NCBI GenBank assembly: GCA_022821265.1
Contig: JAJEDW010000048.1
Location: 1-32,346, forward strand
Direction of reading: 5' to 3'
Length of the DNA: 32,346 bases
DNA from: Acidobacteriota bacterium
GTDB taxonomy: Bacteria > Acidobacteriota > Terriglobia > 20CM-2-55-15
Below the pieces are notes generated by a model. It made no database searches. It saw nothing but the letters and a program-made list of their open reading frames with translations, and had not been told where the DNA came from. The position numbers and the translations under genes were made by a program. Of this stretch, positions 18,916 through 26,416 are shown in pieces. The stretch's first letter is position 1. Each line of letters begins with the position of its first letter.

Positions 18916-19740
18916 TCAGGTCCGCCCACCGCCGCGCGGGGCGGCGCCATCGGATCGAGCGGCCAGGAACGCCCGGACCAGCAGGAACGTTCCCAGGAGA
19001 AACATCGGCAGGCTGAGCAGTTGCCCGCGGGTGAGGGGCCCGAGGTCCAGCCCGATGTGGGCGTCCGGTTCCCGCACGAACTCGACCATGAAACGCACCA
19101 GCCCGTAACCTCCCAGGAAACCCCAAAGCGTCGTCCCGGGCGCCAGGCGGCGGCCGAACAGCCATGCCAGGAACAGTGACAGCACCAGGCCCTCGAGCAA
19201 GGCCTCGTAGAGTTGGGAGGGATGCCGTCCGACGTCCCCGCCGCCCGGGAAGACCATGGCCCAGGGCAGCGACGAGGGGCGGCCGTAGAGCTCGCCGTTG
19301 ATGAAGTTCCCGATCCGGCCCAGCCCCAGCCCGATCGGCGCCGCGACGGCGGCCAGGTCGGCGATGTCGAGGAAGCGCCATCGGCGCCGCCGGGCCAGGA
19401 CCCACGCGGCGATGGTGGTTCCCGCCAGGCCGCCGTGAAACGACATGCCCCCGCGCCACAGGGCGATGATCGCGGCCGGGTTCTCGAAATAGGTCGTCAG
19501 GTCGTAGAGCAGAATGTAGCCGGCGCGGCCGCCGATGAGCACGCCGAGAATCATGTAGAACAAGATGTCGTAGATCTCGTCCCGGGACATTCCCAGGCGA
19601 TGCACGCGCACCATGCGGCGCATGACGAAATAGGCGACGACGAATCCCAGCATGTACATCAGGCCGTACCACCGGAGTTCGACGGGACCGAGGCGCAGGA
19701 AGACCGGGTCGATGCCGTGGAAAGGCAACTGAAGGAACAT
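18916..19740 (-). CDS. lgt: Prolipoprotein diacylglyceryl transferase
   Basis: Inner-membrane enzyme that moves diacylglycerol from phosphatidylglycerol to the lipobox cysteine of prolipoproteins. The 274-aa protein has about seven hydrophobic segments, GMSFHGGLAG with the conserved His near residue 102, and the Lgt signature GRIGNFINGELYGR at about 141-154. ATG 19740 directly abuts the end of the 164-bp element, so the element supplies the whole upstream region, including a weak AGG about six bases before the start. Without the element the ATG would overlap the AMMECR1 stop as TAATG. The end faces the cysK promoter region. Confidence 0.94.
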   Translation of the reverse strand: MFLQLPFHGIDPVFLRLGPVELRWYGLMYMLGFVVAYFVMRRMVRVHRLGMSRDEIYDILFYMILGVLIGGRAGYILLYDLTTYFENPAAIIALWRGGMSFHGGLAGTTIAAWVLARRRRWRFLDIADLAAVAAPIGLGLGRIGNFINGELYGRPSSLPWAMVFPGGGDVGRHPSQLYEALLEGLVLSLFLAWLFGRRLAPGTTLWGFLGGYGLVRFMVEFVREPDAHIGLDLGPLTRGQLLSLPMFLLGTFLLVRAFLAARSDGAAPRGGGRT

Positions 19741-19904
19741 TAGGAACCTGTGGTGAAACCCCGCGTCGCACCGAGACCGGTGAGGCGCCCGTCCGGCAAG
19801 GCGCGAGAAGGGAGCATATTCCCGATATGTGACCGACGAGCAACGCAGTCCGGACGGGATGCATCGCCGGTCGAATGCAGTAGGAGTTTCACCACAGGCT
19901 CCTA
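19741..19904 (-). mobile_element. 164-bp palindromic MITE-like element, copy 1
   Basis: The ends are inverted repeats: TAGGAACCTGTGGTGAAAC on the left and the complement of TAGGAGCCTGTGGTGAAAC on the right. The reverse complement matches copy 2 (22203-22366) at 156 of 164 positions by my manual alignment, and seven of the eight differences are transitions. The whole unit is an imperfect palindrome: GACCGGTG and CCCGTCCGG recur complementarily in the two arms, and the centre is CATAT-CGGGA-ATATG. It lies between AMMECR1, whose TAG stop is its first three bases on the minus strand, and lgt, whose ATG is immediately adjacent. TA at both ends fits a TA target duplication. No transposase is encoded. 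Orientation is given as opposite to copy 2. Confidence 0.85.
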
Positions 19905-20447
19905 GGACTCTCCTTCGCCGAAAACCACCGCTTCGAAAACCCACACGTGGGCGCCCGCGCGCCACGCTTCGGGATCCAGTCCCGCCTTGATCGACGTCCG
20001 GCGCAAGAACTCCTCGCGGTCCCACCCGCATGCGACGGCGACCTGAGGCAGCAGAAGTCCGCGCCTGCCATGCTGCTCGACCAGAAGTCCATGGCGGCCG
20101 ATCTCGACGTTCTCGACGTCATCGACTCTCGCCAGATGCGACAGGACCGAGATCTCGAACGTGGCCTCCGGCAATTCGTCGAGGCTGATCGGAACGAAGC
20201 GCGGGTCGTCGAAAGCCGCCGAGACGGCGCATTCGGCGGTGGCCTGGGGGAGCGGCGCGTCACCGTGCACCCGGCCGATGCAGCCGCGCAACCGGCCGCC
20301 GTTGTAGATGGACACGAACACGCCCCGCTTTTCCCGGAGATTCGAATCCGGCGCGTCGTGCTCGGCGCCCGGGCGCAGGCGGCTCTCGACCGAACGCCGG
20401 GCGATCCTCAGAAGCGTTTGTTTCTGGGAACTATTGAGTCGGAGCAT
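19902..20447 (-). CDS. AMMECR1-domain protein
   Basis: A 181-aa protein of the AMMECR1 family, conserved from archaea to humans and of unsettled biochemical role. The family's best motif LRGCIG is at residues 53-58, followed by AAFDDPRFVPISLDEL and EISVLSHLARVDD, and VWVFEAVVFGE at the C-terminus, so the domain is complete. In many genomes AMMECR1 is next to or fused with MEMO1 and radical-SAM genes; neither is here. It overlaps the end of pgsA by 17 bases and its stop TAG is formed by the adjoining repeat element. The setting between pgsA and lgt points to phospholipid or lipoprotein metabolism by context only. Confidence 0.88.
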   Translation of the reverse strand: MLRLNSSQKQTLLRIARRSVESRLRPGAEHDAPDSNLREKRGVFVSIYNGGRLRGCIGRVHGDAPLPQATAECAVSAAFDDPRFVPISLDELPEATFEISVLSHLARVDDVENVEIGRHGLLVEQHGRRGLLLPQVAVACGWDREEFLRRTSIKAGLDPEAWRAGAHVWVFEAVVFGEGES

Positions 20448-21030
20448 GGCGGCGCTGCCTCTTCTTCAACAGAACGTGGCGGCGTCGCTCTTCCTGGGCC
20501 TTGAACCGGTCGTCGATCTTGGACCAGAACGTCCGAAAGTAGTCCACGGCGGACCAGACCGCGAACAGCACGACCATGTAGAGGGCCACGGTTCCCAAGG
20601 TCTGCAGGACGGCGTACTCGCTGCCCAGGATAAGCAGGGTGATCGCCCCCACCTGGGCGCCCATCTTCAGCTTGCCCAGCTCGGAGGCGCCGATCGTGAA
20701 GCCCTCCGAGGCGGCGATGCTGCGGAGCCCGGTCACCGCGAATTCGCGGCCGATGATGATGACCACCATCCACGCCGGCACGAGCTGGAGTTGGACGAGC
20801 GAAATGAACGCCGCCGAAACCAGCAGCTTGTCGGCCAGCGGATCCAACAACGTCCCCAGGGTCGTCACCTGGTTCCGTGACCGCGCCAGGTAGCCGTCCA
20901 GGAAATCCGTCATCGCCGCGGCCAGGAACACGCACGCCGCGATCGAAGCGCTGTAACGGGTCAGCAACAGCGCCACCAGCACCGGAACGAGGAAAATCCT
21001 CGACAACGTGACCGCGTTCGGAAGATTCAT
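20431..21030 (-). CDS. pgsA: CDP-diacylglycerol--glycerol-3-phosphate 3-phosphatidyltransferase
   Basis: Membrane enzyme that makes phosphatidylglycerol phosphate, the precursor of phosphatidylglycerol, which is in turn the lipid donor used by Lgt encoded two genes downstream. The 199-aa protein carries the complete CDP-alcohol phosphotransferase signature: D42, D45-G46, A49-R50, G59, D63 and D67 with exact family spacing. Four or five hydrophobic segments follow, and the C-terminal tail is very basic (HVLLKKRQRRHAPTQ). N-terminus MNLPNAVTLSRIFLVPVLV is typical. It is the first gene of the minus-strand group and is divergent from the nucleotidyltransferase gene. Confidence 0.94.
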   Translation of the reverse strand: MNLPNAVTLSRIFLVPVLVALLLTRYSASIAACVFLAAAMTDFLDGYLARSRNQVTTLGTLLDPLADKLLVSAAFISLVQLQLVPAWMVVIIIGREFAVTGLRSIAASEGFTIGASELGKLKMGAQVGAITLLILGSEYAVLQTLGTVALYMVVLFAVWSAVDYFRTFWSKIDDRFKAQEERRRHVLLKKRQRRHAPTQ

Positions 21031-21173
21031 GGCCAGGGGCGTCAGTCTATCAGATATGTGCCGGATCCGGTCTACCGGAAAACCCGTGCCGCAGTCCGCA
21101 CTCCGCCGGCGTCGCGTCGGCGGATCCCGGGACGCGCATTCACGCCGGCAAACCGGTACAATGAGGCTTTCCG

Positions 21174-22205
21174 ATGAAAGGACTCATCCTCGGCGGGGGC
21201 AAGGGGACACGCCTCCGGCCCCTCACGCTGAACACGCCCAAACCGATCGTGCCGGTGGCCAACCGGCCGTTTCTGCTCTACCAGATCGATCTGATGAAGA
21301 CCGCCGGCCTCGGCGAGATCATCCTCAGCCTCTCCTACCTGCCGCGAAAGATCGAGGACCTGCTGAAAGACGGCGCCGACTTCGACGTCCGCGTGCACTA
21401 TGCCGTGGAAGGCGAACCCCTCGGGACGGCGGGGGCCTTCAAGAACGCCGAGGAGTGGATCGACGAGCCCGCCGTGGTCTTCAACGGCGACGTGCTCACG
21501 TCGCTCGACCTGCCCGCGGTCATCGCCGCGCACCAGCATACCGGCGCCGTCGCGACGATCGTGCTCACTCCGGTCGACGACCCGTCGGCCTACGGCCTGG
21601 TGGAATTCGACGACGCCGGCCGCGTGACCCGGTTCCTGGAAAAACCCGACATGGACACGGTCACCACCAACAACATCAACGCCGGCACCTACGTGCTCGA
21701 TCCGCGGGTGTTCGAGTACATCCCCGGCGACCGCCCGTTCTCGTTCGAGCGCGAGCTCTTCCCAGCGCTGCTGGAAGCCGGGCTGCCGGTGTACGCCTAC
21801 ACTTCGGACTGCTACTGGATCGATATCGGCACGCCCGAGCATTACCTGGAAGCACACATGGACATCCTGGCGGGACGCTTCCGCTCGCCGTCGATCCCGC
21901 CGACCGCGCTCGAAACCGGCGCGGAGAACGGCGCGTCGATCGACGAACGTTCCCTGATCGCGCCGGACGTATCGATCGGACGCGGCGCGCGCATCGCGTC
22001 GTCGGTGATCGGACCGAATTGCCGGATCCGGGAGGGCGCGCGCGTTGTGGACTCGGTCGTCTGGCCGGGCGTCACGATCGAGGAGAACGCGTCCGTCACC
22101 GGCGCCATCGTCGGACGGAGCTGTTCCGTCGGCCGATCGGCCGTGCTGAAGAGCGGAACGGTCCTGGGCGGCATGTCGTCGATCACGGATTTCTCATCGG
22201 TCTAG
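21174..22205 (+). CDS. Sugar-1-phosphate nucleotidyltransferase (mannose-1-phosphate guanylyltransferase-like)
   Basis: Activates a hexose 1-phosphate to an NDP-sugar for polysaccharide or glycan synthesis. The 343-aa protein has the nucleotide-binding loop LILGGGKGTRLRPLT (residues 4-18) followed by PKPIVPVANRP, the metal site VVFNGDVLT near 101-109, FLEKPD, NINAGTYVLD and YWIDIGTPEHYLEAH. Hexapeptide repeats of a left-handed beta-helix occupy about residues 255-335. GDP-mannose, ADP-glucose and dTDP-glucose enzymes share this architecture, so the sugar is uncertain. ATG 21174 has TGAGG eight bases upstream. Stop TAG at 22203-22205 forms the first bases of the repeat element. The next gene, a mutase, would provide its substrate. 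Confidence 0.9.
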   Translation: MKGLILGGGKGTRLRPLTLNTPKPIVPVANRPFLLYQIDLMKTAGLGEIILSLSYLPRKIEDLLKDGADFDVRVHYAVEGEPLGTAGAFKNAEEWIDEPAVVFNGDVLTSLDLPAVIAAHQHTGAVATIVLTPVDDPSAYGLVEFDDAGRVTRFLEKPDMDTVTTNNINAGTYVLDPRVFEYIPGDRPFSFERELFPALLEAGLPVYAYTSDCYWIDIGTPEHYLEAHMDILAGRFRSPSIPPTALETGAENGASIDERSLIAPDVSIGRGARIASSVIGPNCRIREGARVVDSVVWPGVTIEENASVTGAIVGRSCSVGRSAVLKSGTVLGGMSSITDFSSV

Positions 22206-22366
22206 GAGCCTGTGGTGAAACCCCTGCTGCATTCGACCGGTGATGCATCCCGTCCGGACCGCGTTGCGCGTCGGTCACATATCGGGAATATGCTCCCTCC
22301 TCGCGCCTTGCCGGACGGGCGCCTCACCGGTCTCGGTGCGACGCGGGGTCTCACCACAGGCTCCTA
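22203..22366 (+). mobile_element. 164-bp palindromic MITE-like element, copy 2
   Basis: Same length as copy 1, in inverted orientation and about 95% identical. Left end TAGGAGCCTGTGGTGAAACC; the right end is the complement of TAGGAGCCTGTGGTGAGACC. The arms pair along much of the unit, with bulges near positions 23-32 of each arm and a 5-base loop CGGGA at the centre, so the RNA could fold into one long hairpin. It separates the nucleotidyltransferase, whose TAG stop is its first three bases, from the mutase starting 33 bases downstream. A frame across it encodes a peptide shared with copy 1 (HPVRTAL...GHISGICSLLAPC), which I regard as an artefact of the repeat. Confidence 0.85.
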
Positions 22367-22399
22367 GGTGCCGGTGGCGGACGGCGGCGCGCGACGGCG

Positions 22400-23800
22400 A
22401 TGATCCGTTTCGGTACCGACGGCTGGCGCGCGATCATCGGCGGCGAGTTCACGTTCGACAACGTGCGGATCGCGGCGCAGGCCACGGCGGATTACTTCCG
22501 TTCGCTCGACGCGCCGGATCGCGCGATCATCGTCGGCCACGACGTGCGCTTCCTTTCGGACCGCTTCGCCCGCGCCGCGGCCGAGGTGTTCGCCGGCAAC
22601 GGTTTCCGGGTCCTGCTCCTGAACCGCCCCTGCCCGACCCCCTATGTGTCCTACGAAGTCCGCAGGCGCGGCCTGACGGGCGGCGTCGTCATCACGGCCA
22701 GCCACAATCCCGCGTCATACAACGGGTTCAAGGTCAAGGGCGCATTCGGCGGCAGCGCCACGACGGCGATGACCGCCGCGATCGAACGCCTGCTCGGCCG
22801 CCGGCCGGTGCGCCAGTCGACGGCAGGGATCGAGATCGCGTCCCCCGGAGCCGAGTACATCGACAGCCTGCGCCGCCTGATCGACTGGCCGCGGTTGGCG
22901 GCGTCGCGCCTGCGCGTCACCGTGGACTCCATGCACGGCTGCGGGGGCCGCGTGCTCGAAGACTGCCTGGCGGAGACGACCTGCCGCGTCCGGACCCTCC
23001 GGGCCCGGCCCGACCCCATGTTCGGCGGGATCGCGCCCGAGCCGATGCTGCCTCAACTGGACCCGCTCGTTTCGGCCGTCCGCGCGTCCGGGAGCGACAT
23101 CGGCCTGGCGACCGACGGAGACGCGGACCGGTTGGGCGTCGTCGCCGAGGACGGGCGCTTCGTGAGCACGCTCGAGGTCCTGCCGCTGCTTCTGATACAC
23201 CTCCGGCGGCGTCGGCGATGGGACGGCGCCGTCGCCCACACGTTCTCCCAGAGCCGGCTGGTGGGCCTCATCGCCGGCGCCTTCGGACTCGAGGTGTTCG
23301 AAACACCGATCGGCTTCAAGAACATCGCCGAGCTGATGCTGGAGCGGACGATCCTGATCGGCGGAGAGGAAAGCGGGGGCATCGGCGTGTCGCGGCATCT
23401 GCCCGAACGCGACGGGATCGCCGTCCACTTGTTGTTGCTGGACTTGCTGGCCGAGACCGGCCAGCCGCTCGGCCGGTTGATCCGGGAGATGTGGGAAGAA
23501 TTCGGCGAGTTTCACTACGCCCGCCGCGACCTGCACCTGGCCGGGGAAACCGCGGCGCGGCTGCGCCGCCGCCTGCGGGACGATCCGCCGCGCCGGTTCG
23601 GGGAGCGGATGGTCGCGGGCGTCCGCGCGCTGGACGGGGTCAAGCTGGTACTCGACGACGCGAGCTGGATCCTGTTTCGACCCTCGGGAACCGAACCCGT
23701 ACTCCGCGTGTATGCCGAGGCGCCGACCGGGGAAGCAAGCCGGCGGCTTCTCGCCGACGGTGTGGAATACGTGGAACAATGCCGCGGGACCGGTGTCTAA
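22400..23800 (+). CDS. Phosphomannomutase/phosphoglucomutase family protein
   Basis: Alpha-D-phosphohexomutase that interconverts hexose 6- and 1-phosphates, giving the substrate of the upstream nucleotidyltransferase. The 466-aa protein shows all four family sites: active Ser at residue 101 in ITASHNPASYNG, the metal loop DGDADR at 239-244, the sugar-binding GGEESGG at 321-327, and the phosphate-binding RPSGTEP at 427-433. The glucose loop GEESGG is typical of PGM/PMM rather than GlmM, but mannose versus glucose preference cannot be set from sequence. ATG 22400 follows the repeat element after 33 bases and has no clear Shine-Dalgarno. Confidence 0.9.
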   Translation: MIRFGTDGWRAIIGGEFTFDNVRIAAQATADYFRSLDAPDRAIIVGHDVRFLSDRFARAAAEVFAGNGFRVLLLNRPCPTPYVSYEVRRRGLTGGVVITASHNPASYNGFKVKGAFGGSATTAMTAAIERLLGRRPVRQSTAGIEIASPGAEYIDSLRRLIDWPRLAASRLRVTVDSMHGCGGRVLEDCLAETTCRVRTLRARPDPMFGGIAPEPMLPQLDPLVSAVRASGSDIGLATDGDADRLGVVAEDGRFVSTLEVLPLLLIHLRRRRRWDGAVAHTFSQSRLVGLIAGAFGLEVFETPIGFKNIAELMLERTILIGGEESGGIGVSRHLPERDGIAVHLLLLDLLAETGQPLGRLIREMWEEFGEFHYARRDLHLAGETAARLRRRLRDDPPRRFGERMVAGVRALDGVKLVLDDASWILFRPSGTEPVLRVYAEAPTGEASRRLLADGVEYVEQCRGTGV

Positions 23801-23833
23801 TCTAATGGGCGGTCCCGATCCTCGAGGCAGCGA

Positions 23834-23850
23834 GGGTTCGCGTCGAACCC
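23834..23850 (+). other. Hairpin between the mutase and sigma-factor genes
   Basis: GGGTTCG-CGT-CGAACCC is a perfect 7-bp stem with a 3-base loop, extended outward by GCGA/TCGC with one bulged G. It lies in the 69-base gap before the sigma gene and has no T-run, so it is not a canonical terminator. It could be an RNA structure or an operator half-site pair. Confidence 0.4.
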
Positions 23851-23869
23851 GTCGCGGAGGGCCGGCAAT

Positions 23870-24526
23870 GTGATGTTGCCCCGGGAAATCTCCTACACGG
23901 ATCTCAGCACGGCCGACGGTTTGTCGACGGAAGAGACGCTGTTCGTCTCGCGGTTGCGCGCGAACGAGGACGCCGCCTACGACGAGTTGGTCCGCGTGTA
24001 TCACGCCGGAATCTTCCACATGGCCTGCCGGATGTTGAACGACCCCGGCGAAGCCGCCGACGTCACGCAGGACACGTTCGTCAAGGTGTTCCGCAACATC
24101 GGGCGCTTCCGTGGACAATGCAGCCTGAAGACATGGATCTTCAAGATCGCGCTTTCGGAAACACTCAACCGGCTGCGATGGGCCAAGCGGCGGTTCCGGC
24201 ATCGGACCCTGCCGTTGAACGACGGCCCCTCCGGCGAGGACGATCGCGGCGTCCCGATTCAACTCCAGGCCGGAGGTCTGGAACCCGAAGCGGCGTTGCG
24301 GAAGAAGGAACGCGAGGACGCCGTTCAGGCCGGCCTGGAGAAGCTGACGCGGCCGCATCGATCGATCGTCGTGCTTCGAGACATCCAGGGCTTCTCCTAC
24401 GAGGAGATCTCCCAGATCCTGGGCATCTCGATCGGCACGGTCAAGTCTCGCCTCGCCCGGGCGCGCGACGAGCTCAAGAAACACCTGGCCCGGCACCTCT
24501 CGGTGCGGCCGGTCGGTTCCTGGTGA
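23870..24526 (+). CDS. ECF-type RNA polymerase sigma factor (sigma-70 family)
   Basis: Alternative sigma factor of about 218 aa. Region 2 spans roughly residues 30-105: the DEAAYDELVRVYHAGIF-like opening, DPGEAADVTQDTFVKVFRNIGRF (core-binding and -10 recognition) and SLKTWIFKIALSETLNRLRWAKRR. Region 4 spans about 150-210, with LTRPHRSIVVLRDIQGFSYEEISQILGISIGTVKSRLARARDEL, the -35-binding helix-turn-helix. GTG 23870 lies nine bases after GGAGG; ATG 23873, one codon later, is equally possible. The gene 51 bases downstream encodes a zinc-finger anti-sigma factor, as expected for a regulated pair. The stress signal is unknown. Confidence 0.92.
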   Translation: MMLPREISYTDLSTADGLSTEETLFVSRLRANEDAAYDELVRVYHAGIFHMACRMLNDPGEAADVTQDTFVKVFRNIGRFRGQCSLKTWIFKIALSETLNRLRWAKRRFRHRTLPLNDGPSGEDDRGVPIQLQAGGLEPEAALRKKEREDAVQAGLEKLTRPHRSIVVLRDIQGFSYEEISQILGISIGTVKSRLARARDELKKHLARHLSVRPVGSW

Positions 24527-24577
24527 ACGAGAGCCGGTCCATCGGCGCGGGCCGTACGGGACCGGCAGGGTAGGGTC

Positions 24578-25276
24578 ATGAAGAACTGGAACACGGACTT
24601 CGGCAACCCGTCACGAGCCGCCGACATCGGATGCGGCCGGGCGCAATCCCTGATGAGCGCGTTCATCGACTCGATGGCGCGGAACGACGAGGCCGCGCAA
24701 CTGGAAGCGCATCTTGCGCGGTGCGAACCGTGTCAACGCCAGCTCCAGGCATGCAAATCGGTCCGCAACCTGCTGCGGTCCGTCGAATCACCGCCGGTTC
24801 CGGCGGACCTCGTCCTGGAAACCCGCGTGCGGCTGTCCCACGAACGCGTTCCGGCCGGTCTGGCCCGCGTCCGGGAGCGCATGGAAGTGTGGGCCGCGAA
24901 CACCATCCGGCCGCTGGCCGTCCCCGCCGTCGCGGGCGTCGTCGCGACCATGCTGCTCTTCGGCTTCATGCTCCAGAACATCGAAGCCTACGAATCGAGC
25001 CGCATCGAGATGACCGCGCACACGTATACACGCCTGGAGCGGCCGCCGACGGATCTCACCCAGCCGCTGTTCGTGGAGATCCACGTCGACGAGAACGGGA
25101 AGGTGCCCCTTTATATCGTGCTGTCGGGTCCGGACGACAACCCCCTCGTGGACACGTGGTTGGACGACCTGCTGTTCACGGCCGTCTTCAAACCCGCCAC
25201 GGCCGGCGGGCAGCCGATCCACTCCAAGCTGATCCTCTCCCTCCCCGGCGTCTCGATCGGCGTCGACGAGAGCTGA
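24578..25276 (+). CDS. Zinc-finger anti-sigma factor with one membrane span and TonB-like C-terminus
   Basis: A 232-aa membrane protein. The N-terminal 60 residues form a zf-HC2/ZAS-type domain with ligands Cys19, His45, Cys49 and Cys52 (HLARCEPCQRQL), expected to hold the ECF sigma factor encoded upstream. A transmembrane segment lies at about 113-133. The outer part, residues 163-222, reads VEIHVDENGKVP...DTWLDDLLFTAVFKPATAGGQPI, which resembles the C-terminal fold of TonB (the V-dG-V, F-KPA-GqPv pattern). This would be a periplasmic sensing module; that assignment is an inference. The stop is 15 bases from the convergent lpxB stop. Confidence 0.82.
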   Translation: MKNWNTDFGNPSRAADIGCGRAQSLMSAFIDSMARNDEAAQLEAHLARCEPCQRQLQACKSVRNLLRSVESPPVPADLVLETRVRLSHERVPAGLARVRERMEVWAANTIRPLAVPAVAGVVATMLLFGFMLQNIEAYESSRIEMTAHTYTRLERPPTDLTQPLFVEIHVDENGKVPLYIVLSGPDDNPLVDTWLDDLLFTAVFKPATAGGQPIHSKLILSLPGVSIGVDES

Positions 25277-25291
25277 ACGGCCGCGGACCGT

Positions 25292-26416
25292 CTACAGGAC
25301 ACTGTCGACGGCGGCGGCCACCCGCTCCGCCACGTCGCCGCGGCCGAGTCTCCGCCGCAACTGCTCGTAATCGCTTCGTATCCGCGACTGCGTCCAGACG
25401 TCGTCCATCAGCTTCAGCGTCGTCCCGGCAACGTTCTCGGGAGTCATGCGGTCCTGGTAGAGCTCGGGCGCCACTTCCCGCCCCATGATGATGTTGACGA
25501 GGCCGAACATTCGAATCTTCAGCAGGAACCGCCCGAGGAACCAGGTGGCGCGACCGATCCTGTACACGATGACCTCGGGAGTGCCGAGCAATGCGGTTTC
25601 CAGCGTCGCGGTGCCACTGGCCACGATCGCGGCCCGCGAATGACGGATCGCGTCGTAAGCGTCCTCCGTCAACAGCCGGATCGGACGATTACCCACGTAG
25701 CCCCGGACGTAGTCGGTCGACAGGCCGGGGGCCACGGGCAGGACGAACTGCGTCCCGGGCTTTTCGGCCAGGATCCTGTCCACGGCCAGGCACAGCGTGG
25801 GCAGAATGTAACGGACCTCCTTTCGGCGGCTTCCCGGTAGAACGGCCACCACCGGGTCCTCGGCCGAAAACGCATACTTGGTCAGGAACACGCCGCGCGA
25901 CATTCGGGCACGCACCGTGTCGAGCAACGGATGCCCGACGAATTCCACGTCGACGCCCTCGCGCCGATAGATTTCTTCCTCGAACGGCAGGATCACCAGC
26001 ATCTTGTCGACGAGGCGGCGCAGACGGCGCACGCGGCCGGAACGCCACGCCCACACCTGGGGGCTGATGAAGTAGACGACGGGAACGCCGGCGGCCTTGA
26101 GCCGCGCGGCGAGACGCATGTTGAAATCGGGAAAATCGATCAGGACCGCGGCGTCCGGCGGCGCCGCCTCGATCCGGCCGGCGAGCTTCCGGAACACGGA
26201 GAACAATGCGCCGAAGTGCCCGAGAGCCTCGAAGGGACCCACGACGGCGGTCCGGCTGATGTCGGCCTCCAACTCGACCCCGGCCTCGCGCATGCGGGGG
26301 CCGCCGAGGCCGAAGACGGATGCGCCGGGGAAACGCCGGCGAAGCGCGGCGGCGACCCCGGCGCCGTACATCTCGCTGGACGCCTCGCCGGCGACGATGA
26401 GAAACCGGCGGGTCAC
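25292..26416 (-). CDS. lpxB: Lipid-A-disaccharide synthase
   Basis: Peripheral membrane GT19 glycosyltransferase that joins UDP-2,3-diacylglucosamine with lipid X to make the lipid A disaccharide. The 374-aa protein shows IVAGEASSEMYGAGVA at the N-terminus, VLIDFPDFNMRLA, VYFISPQVWAWRSGR, FVGHPLLD, VLPGSRRKEV and ASGTATLETAL, all expected for LpxB. Its presence implies an outer membrane with lipopolysaccharide. GTG 26416 overlaps the stop of the upstream small exported protein as GTGA, so murA, that gene and lpxB form one coupled unit. The other lpx genes are not in the window. Confidence 0.94.
   Translation of the reverse strand: MTRRFLIVAGEASSEMYGAGVAAALRRRFPGASVFGLGGPRMREAGVELEADISRTAVVGPFEALGHFGALFSVFRKLAGRIEAAPPDAAVLIDFPDFNMRLAARLKAAGVPVVYFISPQVWAWRSGRVRRLRRLVDKMLVILPFEEEIYRREGVDVEFVGHPLLDTVRARMSRGVFLTKYAFSAEDPVVAVLPGSRRKEVRYILPTLCLAVDRILAEKPGTQFVLPVAPGLSTDYVRGYVGNRPIRLLTEDAYDAIRHSRAAIVASGTATLETALLGTPEVIVYRIGRATWFLGRFLLKIRMFGLVNIIMGREVAPELYQDRMTPENVAGTTLKLMDDVWTQSRIRSDYEQLRRRLGRGDVAERVAAAVDSVL

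Noticed and set aside
21157-21162. TACAAT as -10 box of the nucleotidyltransferase gene
   Set aside because: Transcription starting from it would exclude the TGAGG ribosome-binding site, and no -35 lies at 16-18 bases.
19741-22366. Peptide conserved between the two repeats (GHISGICSLLAPC...)
   Set aside because: The similarity is explained by the DNA repeat; it lacks its own start context and the palindrome gives similar peptides in several frames.
22240-23805. Long open frame on the plus strand that begins in repeat copy 2 and runs through the mutase gene in another phase
   Set aside because: It is Arg/Pro-rich shadow translation of a GC-rich gene; the mutase frame has every family motif.
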